Shown: positions 24,519 through 36,682 of the stretch, piece by piece
Layout of the letters: each line of letters starts with the position of its first letter
How positions within the stretch are numbered: the stretch's first letter is position 1
DNA from: Daphnia pulex
Lineage: Eukaryota; Arthropoda; Branchiopoda; Diplostraca; Daphniidae
DNA length: 64,000 nucleotides
Reading direction: 5' to 3'
NCBI RefSeq assembly: GCF_021134715.1
Contig: NC_060028.1
Span: 7,524,501 to 7,588,500 of the forward strand
Notes under the pieces: generated by a model
What the model was told of the DNA's origin: nothing
The model's input: the letters and a program-made list of their open reading frames with translations, nothing else
The model's database searches: none
Made by a program: the position numbers and the translations under genes

Positions 24519-27500
24519 TGCAATGGCGTGAAGGAAACGACGAATGCAGTACAGTAGAAGCGTTCGTTACCGTTCGATTCGTAGAGAGTAAAGACTGATT
24601 CCGTATGTCAGTCAATTAACGGCATTATATACTAGTCGTACCCTGTAGCCCATGAAACACAAAACACACCGAGGGCGGTGACAACATGGATTATCTTTTT
24701 GAGGCCATAAAAATAAATAATAAAGATACATTTTTTAAAAATGAAAGATCTGTAGCTCCGAAAAGCTTTGAAATCGTCCTAGGTTGAACCGGGTTGCATT
24801 TTAAAATTTACGATAAGTATAAAGAAAACAAAAATCCTTGTTGGATAAAACCAGTTCGATTACAATAGGCTATTAGTTCTCCATTTTTAAAAGACACCGA
24901 GTCCAACTGCGTACACATGGTAAATTCGTTCCTTTACCGTACTGTATTATGACTTGCATAATTTTTCATTATTCTTAATTCCTTGCACTACATAGTTTTT
25001 CTCAATTCCGACTAAATGTGGTGAGTACTACAGGATACTAATAAAATCGTCCTTCATTTATAGAAATACCATTGAAATCAATTTCTACCTTAGAGATCCT
25101 GACAATTTGTTCAAACCTTGAAAACAAATAGAATCCTGGCAATATTTTATAATCTGAATAATTACTTACTGATAGGAAATGAGGTTATCACTAATCCGAA
25201 TAATCAGATTTGGCATACTTTTCATTTTATATCACACACAGACACACTACAGGTAAAGCTAAAAAAGTGGTTAAGCAGCAGCCACTGCATATGCTAATCT
25301 GTCCCCTGACTGTGACCTGATTTTCCACATATGCAAGAGAACCGTAATATACCTTTGATTCACTACTCAAAATAAAAGATAGTCCCCACAATAAAATGTC
25401 AAATGGTTTGTGCTGGACTTACATTTCAAACAGAACATGCAGGATGATGAATTTAACTGTTGTAGTTTCGTCCGGTTGCAATGCCCAATTGCCCACGTTA
25501 TTAGCCGTAATTCCCGCTTAATCACGATTCTCGATGGCTAGTCGCTATAGCTGCCGTTGCCCCTTCATTTCCTGCTGCAAAGTTTGATAGAAGTGTACCT
25601 TTTAGAGATATACTTTTACTACACTTCCCTTCATCACTTCTGTTTTACTGTACTAATTTCAAGTAAAGTAAAATGAAGTGTAACACAGAAATAAAAATAA
25701 AGAAAAATGGAGAACTTACTCAAATTTGTCCAAAATATCCATTATCCAGGTCCATCAACACGTGAATATCACCAAAACCATCTGCTCCATTGACGAATGT
25801 CCAATAATACTGAAGTAATAGACACTTCTTTTTTGCAATTAATAATACTCATTATAACAACACAAAAATACTCAGCATCCATGCCAATGAGGCATGAGGT
25901 GTCCCTGAATCGCCCTGAACAAGTGAATAGTGAATCCATCGGGGCCTTGTTGCAATTCCAACACTGATTAAATATAATTTTTTTTTTCGAAGATAAATAC
26001 CACAGAAAATATGTATTAATTAAAGTCTTAATTTACTGACCATCCTTCTACAATTATGATCAATTGAAAATATTTAAAAAATCAATGCATCGTGGGCATT
26101 AAAAACGTAGGAACGAAGGGGATGAGAAACGTTTGGGTAGGGTGGGAATTGGCACCTGCCAATCACAAATCAGCATTCTAAGAATTTAAACAACTGGAGT
26201 AAACAGGCATGTATTTGAATATCCGAATGTATTATTGAAATGGGAATTTATAAAATAAATTTGAAAAGAATACAAAGAAATTTCGCGTTACTAAAATTTC
26301 ATATTCGACATCTGAGTACTGGCAGTAGCCCCTTTCCATCCTTAAGTAAAACAGAGAAGTAAAAGTATGGCAAATTGGGTAGCTAAAGTACACTTTTACT
26401 TAGCAAACGAATTACAATGTGCCATGTTCTGTATAATAGAGTTGTTGCTTTCTTTATGCGCAGTTGCAGATGCAGCTGAATTGTAACTCGTCGAGGTGTA
26501 GGGTGATAGAATTCACGCTTACACGCCAAACAGTCGCACACTTTAAATGGTTAGCATTTGACAGTCTGAGAAAAAAATTTATTAAATGGATTATAAAGTG
26601 TTAAACTGCTACTGATCGCATATTACGATCATAATAAAACAATTCAATCAAATAAGGCCGATTGATAAGGGGTTTTGCACCAACCTTGTCGGCAGTGATG
26701 AAAGAAGTGCGCGCAAATTTTTATCCGCTACCCGGAATATGTTGAAGGAGTCACATGAACATGGGATTTTTAAAACAAAGCTATACCTTTTCTACAAAAT
26801 GTGCCGTTTTTGCTTCTTACTTTGCACATCGTATAACAAACTTCATGCGATTGTTCTGTTCTTTTTTGTTCAAAGGATGTGATTTCTGACAAGTCGGAAA
26901 TTCTAATGAGAAAACCCTGAGTGTGTTTACACTTTCACCGACTCTCGTTTCTCACCAAACAGTGACTTATCACATCTATTTAATGAGAAAGACTGTGATC
27001 TGATTTCTGATAGATAATTATACCATATAAACTCATTCTCACTTTGGGGAATCCAACAAATCTGAAATCTGATTGATGTGTACGAAGTACGAACTATACA
27101 GCTTTGTCAGACAGATTCGTCTTGAGGTTGTGTTGTAGGAAAACAATTCATTAGATTTATTCGGCCAAAGATTTGTAACCAAACCTAAGTTTGCACACAT
27201 GTATTCATGTATTGTTTTACTCTCGGTTTTACTAATACTAGGGAATTTTATTTTAAACTTTACACGTATTAAAAACCCGTGTACTACGTAAATTTTGTTT
27301 TGTAAAGCCATCAGCAGAGAAAAAGTCACATGCGATCAATTTGCCCCCATTTTTTATAGCATGAAAACTGAATTTATTCGTTTTTATCATTGGGAGTTTA
27401 GATTTTATACCGCAAGTGGGAAGTGGGAAAGAACCTAAACGCAGATGTGATAACAAATGTTGCACTATATAGCTAAGAGCATACAGATTTCAAAACTGTT

Positions 27501-27947
27501 ATAATTTTACATGGACAATTATGCGTGCGCTACTGCACGATGCTATGTTTATTATTTACTAGTAAGGTTTATCAGTTGGAGTAACTTAGTTACGTACTCT
27601 TTTCTGCGAAAATAACATCGTGAGAAACAAAGCTGCATTCTTCTCGTTTCTAGCGTGAAATTGGTAATTGTACAAGTTTAGCATATATTTCAAAAAAAAA
27701 ACAGCAATTAAAAGTTGTATTATGGGTAGTTTACATTAAATGAGAATGATATAATGTGAATGATAAATATGATATATCTGTTCGGATAAATATGAAAAAA
27801 ATGCAATTCGTCCTAGTTCACCGACAAGAAGAATGCTAGATATATACCTACCAAGAATTGTAGCTGCCTCTCGCTGTCTCGCATATATCCTTTCTGCTAA
27901 TTTACTTGATATACTCTTGAAGATTTTCCCAATGAAAGTTTGATAAT
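24519..27947. other. 3.4-kb gap between SLC12 copies 1 and 2
   Basis: No convincing gene on either strand; the open frames here are short and AT-rich. The stretch should contain the promoter of copy 1 (near 24.5-25 kb) and the 3' UTR of copy 2 (just below 27.9 kb). There is an imperfect inverted repeat around 25,618-25,683 (cacttctgttttact / aagtaaaatgaagtg) and several similar AATGAGAAA-type words around 26.9-27.0 kb. Neither looks like a mobile-element end. Confidence 0.4.
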
Positions 27948-30900
27948 TTAAGAATAAAAAGTGAGGACGGATGCTTGGTTGCCACGGACGAGGAGGAAGG
28001 GTGGCATATTTGCCGTCAGTGTTTCCAGCCAGCTCATGTAGAGCGGGCCACTGACTGTTCCTTTCCGCGATATGGGCAGCGTCCTGGTTTAAAAAATGCG
28101 AAATATTTAAATCTTCATTGTGCAATTCTAAAGAAAAAAGGGACACTTACATTACGACGAGATTTGCATTGGTGGAGTTCTCCAATAACAATTCCCTCAG
28201 TCTCATGAAGTTGAACGTTTTCGGCTTCTGAGCCATCAGTTCCGATTCTTTAATCACTGGGACTATGGAATTGGATTCAGAAAATAGATTGAAATTAATT
28301 GAATACTAAATAGTTGACACCAATAATAACTCACCACTGGAATCTAAAATGCTCGGATCGTCGTCCTTGCGGACGAAATCGCGAGTCAGGGCGTCGAACC
28401 AGGACTTGGTTGGGGCGGAGGGAGGGTATGTCATATCAGGAATGACAACCACATCCGAAACGGGTATGCGGAATTTACCCAGCAAGAGTCTCATACTAAA
28501 AAACCATGTTAGAAATTTATCTAAAATCTTTAACCTTTTTAAATACCGCCGTATACCTTTCCTGTTTGCTACGCTGTTCCTCGTTGGTATCGGCCAGACA
28601 GAAAACGCGCAATTTGGAATTGGCCCAATTGGAACGCGTCGTCAAGATGTGGGGCAACAGCATAGAGAGTCCACCGTCGTCGTAGAGCCACCAAACGTCG
28701 ATGGTGCCGCGCTTCTGTTTGACACGGAAGCGGCAGATGCTGTTCTGCACTTCGGCAGGCAATTCATTGCCTTGTGGATCCCTTTGAATATTTAATAGCG
28801 TTATTTTTCCAATCAATTTCGGTTATTGAATTTGAATTCTTTTATCCATACCTGAACAAAACTCGAGACTTTTTCATATGCCTCTGCTCTGCGGAGGAGT
28901 TGGAGACAGAGGTGATGTTGGTCACATTGCTTTCCATTGACGACAATTGAATTTTGTTCCGTCTGATTTTGCCACCTCGAGTTTCGTCCAGTGTAAATTC
29001 GGACAAGGAGCTGTTCACACTTCCGGAAATGGCTATATAAGAATGTAATTGGGAAATTAAACACAATTTTTTTTTTCAAATCAGCAAATGATAATAGACT
29101 TACTGAATGGTGTCGCATTCGAGGAGGCAATGCTGCCTTCCAAAGTATTGGTGTATTGCGGATTGTCGATTCCTTCCGACTTTAGTTTCCCACCGCTGAA
29201 ATCCTCCATGCTGTCAAAATCTCCAATAATGCCAGTGTAATCGAGCCCTTCCTGAACGCGGAGCACCGCTACGGCGACGTGCATCTCCAGTGCAGTACTA
29301 TAACATAAATTGCCAAATTTCAAATTATTGAAATGTTTCGAACAAAATGTCAATCTTTAAACCGACTTGATGGCAGCGCAGTAATCGTCGATTTCGTTGT
29401 TTTTGTGAGTGCGCCATTCGCTTTGGTAGCCGAGTAGAAGAATGTTGGGCTTCATTTTGCCAACTCCAGTGGCCTGCAACAAGGCCCCGACTCCGCTGGG
29501 GAATGACAAGTTATCCATCAGCGAATAAAAGGCTTTCGTCTTGTGAGAGCGAAGCCAGTGAGATGATTTTTTGATCCGCTGCGAACGTTGTTTGTGGCTC
29601 TGCCGCTCCTACGAAGACAAATGTTTAGATAATCAAACGCCAATTCAACAAATAATGGTGTGGTTATACCTTAACGATGTCGCCGCAAACCATCAAAGAA
29701 TTATTCTTGCAGAGAAGGTAAGCAAAGTCGACGAGAGATGGTCGCATGTTTGGTAATCCGGTCATGACGAGAATTTGTGGCGTGTACGTTTTCACGTGTT
29801 CCTCAATGTTACTCAGCTGCTGAACAGTGATCAGCGCTGTTTTGTACACCTGCGCTTGTCCCGACGAACCCCAATTGACGTCTGAAGAATTCAGAAATTA
29901 GAATTTTATAGGGCACCTATGCAGCGGAAAATGGTTACCTGGCTTGCGATACTTGACTATAAGAAACAGGGTCATAACTACGGTGGATGTCACCAGAGCT
30001 GTCGGCCAACTGCACAAGAACATGGCCGAGACAGAAAGTCCGCAACCTAATAAACTCAGCCATTTGTTGTAATAGCGGAAAGTAGGGCGCCAGCCGACCG
30101 GCTGGATCAGATCGATGTGAAAGGTGGAGAAGTTGACGAGAGCGTAAGATGCCAAATAACAATTTGTGATCAGAGGAGCAATAATGTTGAGCTGGGCTAT
30201 ATACAAGTCAAACCACACGCAACACATTTTTAAAAAAGAAAATTCTAAATCTAAAATATTATCACGTATTCGATCTTACCGATGAGAACGCAAGCCAAAG
30301 CGATGAGGAAAGTCAGGATGTAAGCACGTAGGGGTTCTTGAGTCTTGCCGTAACCTTTAGCGAAATATTGCAAATGGGGAAAGAGTCGATCTTGACATAG
30401 AGCCTGGAAGACTTTCGGAGCCGAGACGAAGCAGGCCAGCGCCGAACTGAGGGTCGCGGCAAAACATCCGGCATAATTCAGGGGTCCGAAAGCCGAGACT
30501 AACGTCATTACTTGGAAACTGTTGTGCAATCCCCACTCGCAATCCTGCTCGGCGCAGATTTCGATGTAATCGTTGATGGTAGCCACTGTGTTGTTGTAGT
30601 TGGATGGGATTCCGGTGGCGTCGCGGAGTACAGTCGCTCCGGCAATGATGGCGAAAATGATGTAAGAAAAGGATGTGACGGCAATAGCCAATAAAGTTCC
30701 TTTGGGGATTGCCACTGAGGGGTCCTGAGTTGAGAGACATAATGGCAACATTTAGAGGTGATTTGAATTAAAAGCAAAGATTTGTTGTACCTTTAAATCA
30801 CCGGAGATGTTGGCTCCGGCCAAGATTCCTGTGGCTGCCGGGAAGAAAATGGAGAAAACGGAGAAGAAATTTTGTTGGAATCCGTCGAAAACACGGTAGT

Positions 30901-33710
30901 CGGAATAAAAGTTGGATGTCAACAATTCGACTAAAATAAAAACAAATCAGCATATTTCATATTTCATCAAGCTCATTAATTGCCTTACAATCGTAACCGA
31001 CGAATCCTTTGGAGAATTTGTCAATGTCAGACGGTCCCAAGAAGCTTCCCAGGATAAAGTTGGCCAACGCCACCACCAAAATGCCCATGAAAAGTAACTG
31101 AGCCTATATATTGCGGATGACGGAAAGGTCAATCAAAAACAATTCCGCAACCGCAAATAACCAGAAAAAAACTGTACGGTATGCACTTACCTTAGCTTCC
31201 CATTCCATTCCAATGCCGACGATCATTGCCAGGACAACCAGCGTGACGGATCCAACGATACGGATGTCATTCAGATCGCCATCAACAATTTGGACGCCCA
31301 GCTCTTCGAGCATGTCGTTGAGCGCTTCGCAAAAGCCGACCGTGTGAAGTGAGACGGCCACAGCGTTGGCTAATGCGAAAATGATGCCGATGGCCGCCCC
31401 GAATTCCGGACCAAGGGAGCGGGATATCATGTAATACGTGCCTCCTCCTTTAATTTGCCCGTTTGTACTGATGGCCGACATGGACAGAGCTGTTAGAGAA
31501 GTGACGGCCGTGGCCAGCAACACAATCAAAATGGCCTGGCCGATTCCGGCCTCGGCCACGACCCAAGACAGGCGAAGGAAAAGCATGACACCCCAAATGT
31601 TGAGCAAGCATCGGATGAACACGCCTTGGATCCAGCCGAATTTAAGACCACCAACCGCCGGCACTTGTCCGGAATTCCCACCCTAAATTTAAAAAAAATA
31701 AAAAAAATTCATTCCAAAAGAAAATTTAATTAGAATTAAGATGAAATGAGCGCTTAAATATAATTGGTCTTGGCGAAATGAGTAAATGACCAACGGGGAA
31801 ATACAATTTGACCACCACCGATTTCAAATATTTAACACACGGTATATTTTGCCAACGGCTCAGCTGGGAAACATTTTAGTGGTTATATTTATACCTCTGC
31901 GTTTTAACTTTTGTGGATAATTTTATACGGCACGCGCTCAAGGTGCCACGCAAAGTAAAAAAAAATAATAATAAAGAAAAATAATACCAGCATGATGGAA
32001 AAGAACTTGTGTGTGAACATTCATTTGAAACGCATGAGAAAGTCGAGTGGCTCGCCATCGTGCCATTTCGGGTAATTATGGCATCTAAGCAGCTTTTTAA
32101 CGGTAGATGATTTTAACCAGGTACCAATTTTCAGCGTGATTTTCTCAGTGTAATTGTTATTTTTACATTTCTTCGTCGCCGCCTTTATTATCGTTTCGGA
32201 ACTTTAGACGCACGATAGTTATCTTGATTCTTATTCTAACAGATTTAATATCCCTACACTTGATTATTGAAGGCGTTGTACTTGAAACGTGACTGTTGTT
32301 TGACCTTCACGTTTTATTGTACCTACATCATAAAAGCCATGTGTAGGCTAGTAAACGTAATTAAATTATGTGAGAAGGTCATATGAGATCACCCAGAGCA
32401 CCAAAAAAGATAATTAAACTGGGGCAAACGAATCGGTCGTTTACCCTCTATTTATTGCTATACGGCATTTAACATTTTAACGGAAATTGGGATAACGAAA
32501 TACTACATCTATCCACCTATATTCAAATATAAAGTCTCTCTGTTATATGCTATCGTCCAGCACCAGGCTCAAATCTAAAAATATCTTGGCTATACATGGG
32601 AAGTCCCCAATAGTTAAGTTAAGTCGGCGATGATCACTGATCGAATATAGTATATGAAGAAAGCCTTGGTTCTCCATGGTTTACCTTTCACGAGTCCTTG
32701 CTTGAATGGCTTTTGGCAATAAGAAAACTGAAAGTCTAAAAGGAAAAACCTTTCTGCGTTCTGTAATAGAATTTTCTCTTTCTAGGTGGACGACGTCCAA
32801 TACGTTGGATTATTTGCCGATCTTGTGGTTAATGACCGACGTGAACTTGTCCTCGTTCTGAATTCGTAAATGACAAAATTGCGCAAAATTGTTCTAATAA
32901 CTCGAAGGCTTTTTCTTCCCCCCGATTCTCAATTCAAAATAATAAGGTAAATTGCCTTTTTCTCAGAATTATCCATATTTTGAAACGCAATGGCCGAATG
33001 TGCAATTCTAATTCAATTGTCTTTTCGTTCATAAGAATCGGGGCGTTCGTAAAAGAAATGAAGAATTGAAATACCTTTTGAATGCCTTGTTGATGATCGG
33101 CACCGAGACGCAGCTCCTCGAGTGTGGCACGGTTCGCCACAGAGTGCGCTTGATAGTTGTCCAGCGATGGCAAAGTCTCGCGACTCAAATGATGTCGCAG
33201 AGGTCGATTGGTGCGGACGCTGTCGCGGAGATGAGCTTTCAAAGCATTTCCGTAGCGGTTCTGGTCAAGGACGGCCGGTAGCAGACCAACTCTGTAATTA
33301 GATAATTGCGCAGCATTCCATCAATCATTGCTCCAACTCCAGGATACCAAATGAGACAGGGAACAAAAAAATAAGTCAAACAAAAATATCAACCCTTTGG
33401 CGTGTTCACGAACGCTTGCGCTGCGTCCGTTGGCCGACGGACGAACAGGTTGAGACAAATTGATGTCGTCCATCGTGATGTAAGAGGAAGCGACGAATTC
33501 GGAACGGCTGCTGCCGTTGTTCGATTGCTGCTGGCCGTGATTGACCGACGCCCGGCGTCTCGGCACGTTATTGGCCACCATCATGTCGCTCGTGTCCAGA
33601 CGCTGGATGCTGAAGCGAGAGACCCGCTGCGGATGCTGGCGACTATCTTCCTCACCGTGATTCGGCATGACATTGACACTCCCGCCACCCAAGTGATGCT
33701 GATTCTCCAT
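27948..33710 (-). CDS. Na-(K)-Cl cotransporter, SLC12A1/2/3 family, copy 2 of 4
   Basis: Closest in structure to copy 1. Model: complement(join(27948..28083,28151..28262,28335..28495,28557..28781,28852..29032,29104..29297,29367..29608,29670..29881,29939..30196,30280..30724,30791..30930,30989..31103,31191..31682,33075..33291,33394..33710)), 1148 aa, intact. Its introns fall at the same places as in copy 1, and most exons have identical lengths. Exceptions are a much longer N-terminal exon and a 60-bp longer exon in the C-domain. The N-terminus has a VSRFSIQ docking motif and [15 protein letters not shown]3 reads [17 protein letters not shown] (His291 at the K+ tyrosine position), TM6 [18 protein letters not shown] (Thr414), and TM8 [14 protein letters not shown]. 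The C-terminus is [14 protein letters not shown]. The intron at 31,683-33,074 (1.4 kb) may hold regulatory DNA. One donor is the uncommon AA|GTCGGT (29,366). Confidence 0.93.
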
Positions 33711-36682
33711 GATTTATTACTGGGAAAACGATTGCTGGGATTAGTCCACGTTGGTATATGTAATACGGTAGGCCTATAAAATGACAAGTTGGGAAAATCG
33801 TGTATGGGCGATGTAGTTATAATAAGCACAGCAAAGTTCAGTCGATAACGTCGGCCAAGAAACGGGCCATCGTCTTGGACAGAAAATGGAGAAACATGTA
33901 ACGAAGGGGATCACACGGCGGATAAAAGAGAATTGGACTCCATTCCTTTCACTTGCTGGCCTTTTTATTGGATTGCGAGTCCTTGGGAAACCTTCTTGTT
34001 CGGTGCGAGCGCACTTTGAGAAACACTCTCTCTATTACGTTATTATAAATCGTGTTGCTGCCTCTTAGTTTTTTTCTCTCGCATTTATCACCTAGCGACT
34101 TGAACCGGTTTTTCTTTTTCTTTTATCCAAGTGGATGATGTACCAGTACGGTATTTGTTTTGTTATGTGTCTTCATCGGTAATCCACGCCTATTACATCC
34201 CGTAATTGTTTTGCCCCGGTTCTAACTAATAAGACGTGACATTTTTACCGTCATATTGTACATCCGGTGTAAGTTTGTTGTAATGCTGCCGGTTTCTAGA
34301 AGAGAAAGATGAGAACATTTGATTTGTTGACATCCGTTCGAGAGAGTTGGCGTTATAAAAACAAAACAAATGTATAATCAAAATCAAAACTATGCGGCGG
34401 AGAATGTGGAAAACAGATTTGCATGAGGATGATGACGTTCATGACCGATTTGTTATCGCTGGCGTTGCGACCTTCAACATTCAAGTAACTAGTTCTTGTG
34501 TTCTTTCAACTTCACTTGACATTCACACACCGCCAATAAACTACTTGCGTTATTCTCCCACTCTTGGTGTTCGAATATCAAATCTTTTGAAGTGTTTAGT
34601 TGCCCTTAGGAAAATCGGTTTACTGCAAACGAGTAAATCGAATATAATCGGTCAATTCAATCGATGTAGGTTAATGTCTTTATTATGCCATGTTTTGTGA
34701 CGGAAATTGACTTACTTAGAGGATAGTAAAAAACCCTGAATGTAGGCATTAAACAAGTTGTCAACAACTTGTCAAGAACAATTACATCGGTCGAAAAACC
34801 AAATAAGTTATTAGTTCATAGGCGAACTTGACCCACAATACCGTTCTTCTATCAATCTCTACCTCGTTTGCATACATCGGCATACATGACATGCAACGCA
34901 TGGCTTGCCAACTTACACGTCTTTGAAAAAATAAAATAAAAGCAACTTGAGGTCGCACCCTAAAGAAACTACCAGCACGTTTTTCGTTTTTACAACTGCG
35001 TGGGGGTTTCGCAACTCCCTGAATATATTCTGTTATTAAAATTACCTTCTCATAAACTCCATGCTTATTGCTTCAGAATTTTAATCAACATCAGGTCCGA
35101 GATTGAATAAACTCTCAAAATTGCGGTTCACATTTCAAAACTATTCAGACGGGATCTCCCCTATTTAATAACAGACCTCTCACATGTGTCTGCGTTCACC
35201 TAAATTGATTGGACTAATCCAGACAGACGGAATGTTGATGAACCTCATTGGAAAATATAGGCCTTAATTCTTATGTGTGTGTCTGCTGATTTATAGGTAA
35301 ATGCCTTGACCTAGTTTTTTTTAATTCATCCCCCCCCCCTCTCTAACTCCACCCAACGTTGTCTGTTTATAAGATTTGAACGCAAAGAATCAAAGCCGAT
35401 GAGTGATATAGACAATTTAGGTTATCGGGCTTTGGGGCTCGTTTATTAAGACTATTTAGCCAAACTTCGCATCCTGCTACTATCCATAAAAATCCCCATG
35501 TCCTGATTATACTTTCAGTGTTTTGTACCTTAGCAACATAAGCTGCTGATGACCCGAAGCCTGACAGATTAGAAAGATCATTTGGTGTACGGGTGTGAAG
35601 TAAATTCCACAAGGAAGTAAAAAGGTACAACACACTTACCAGAATCATGAATTTATTAGAGTCGTGAAAATTTTAAAGCCGGACACGACAAACTCATCAC
35701 ATGATGTAAACAACGGTTTGTTCAATACCACTGGTTTATTGCAGGTCTGATAACTATGCAGCCGCAGCTCTGAGAAACCGGTTCGCGCTAGATATTGGCC
35801 ACATTATAAATTGTTTTATCCAACCTACTGTACGACCCTGCAATTTCAATTTGGACATTGCAATTATTTAGGCATACACTTTAGAAATCTGGAAAGCCAG
35901 CATTAACATTTTTTCGAAAGTATTACGCAAAATGCGCAAATCACTTGAACGAATCAAATCTTTCTGAGGAGAAAACACGGACTTTCACTTGGCACTTATG
36001 TGTCATGTCTGGAAACAGTTTGTCGGCTTCCAAGGCTAGTTTGTTCTCCTTCTTTCTGTTCTAAATACCCACATGAATAATAGATTGTCCGCGGAAAATT
36101 CGCTCAAGATGCAGAAAAAATAAAATAAAATAATCCGCCAACAACGCGCAACGAATGATTAGGTTTTTTCCGGGTCTTATGGTCATATGGGTGAGTCTTT
36201 ACACGGTCGAGGTTTATTACTTACACCCTGACCTAAACGATGAGCGAAAAACCAGTCCGTACCAGGTGGTTTTTCCAAGCGAAAACTGGATACCTTTGCC
36301 AGCTGGCCCCGAGGAAAGATTTTTCAAAAATTGCCCGCCGCCGCCGCTGCCGTCGCCCATAGGCCGAGAGTTTATTGGCGGCCTTGGTACCAAGATACGA
36401 GAAGAACTTTTTGTTATTCATCCAGCCCAGAAGGAACGGTGAGTATATATACTGTATACTAGCTATATAGTAACCTTAGAGCGCATATACCGTTAGGACG
36501 AAGTTCGTTTATTTCTTTGTTAGTAGTGTGTGTATATATACGTATAATAATATTATCGCACGAAAAGAGACTGAAATAACTATAACAAGGTCACCGCAAA
36601 CAACTGAATTAACATTAGAGACCGAAGCAACTGAACTGGATTGTTCCGGTTTTGCTTTATATGATGTTCGGCTAATTTGGTG
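33711..36682. other. 3.0-kb gap between SLC12 copies 2 and 3
   Basis: This gap contains the upstream region of copy 2 and the 3' UTR of copy 3. Apart from the open frame at 36,155-36,442 (listed separately) I see no supported gene. The 102-codon frame at 34,392 lacks any recognisable feature. A C10 homopolymer lies near 35,330. Confidence 0.4.
36155..36442 (+). CDS. Weak candidate: orphan first exon of a secreted protein
   Basis: This open frame begins MIRFFPGLMVIWVSLYTVEV, which looks like a signal peptide. It continues through a Pro-rich stretch (NCPPPPLPSPIGREFIGGLG) with balanced codon use, unlike the surrounding AT-rich DNA. About codon 95 it meets a good donor, CG|GTGAGT, at 36,438. 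No second exon could be found before the 3' end of SLC12 copy 3 at 36,683, and I recognise no family. It may be a real lineage-specific gene, a relic exon, or chance. Confidence 0.25.
   Translation: MIRFFPGLMVIWVSLYTVEVYYLHPDLNDERKTSPYQVVFPSENWIPLPAGPEERFFKNCPPPPLPSPIGREFIGGLGTKIREELFVIHPAQKER

Noticed and set aside
24389-24598. Plus-strand frame opposite the first exon of SLC12 copy 1.
   Set aside because: Antisense shadow of the N-terminal exon and its intron; no protein features.
26860-27060. Clustered AATGAGAAA-like and GTGAT..TTTCTGA words suggesting a repeat element.
   Set aside because: Matches are short and irregular, with no consistent period or terminal repeats.
27736-28146. 136-codon minus-strand frame over the 3' end of SLC12 copy 2.
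   Set aside because: It is the wrong frame of the real last exon. The correct frame gives the conserved family C-terminus ending LTFYS.
34392-34700. 102-codon plus-strand frame between SLC12 copies 2 and 3.
   Set aside because: AT-rich, no recognisable motif, no splice context or promoter; looks like chance.
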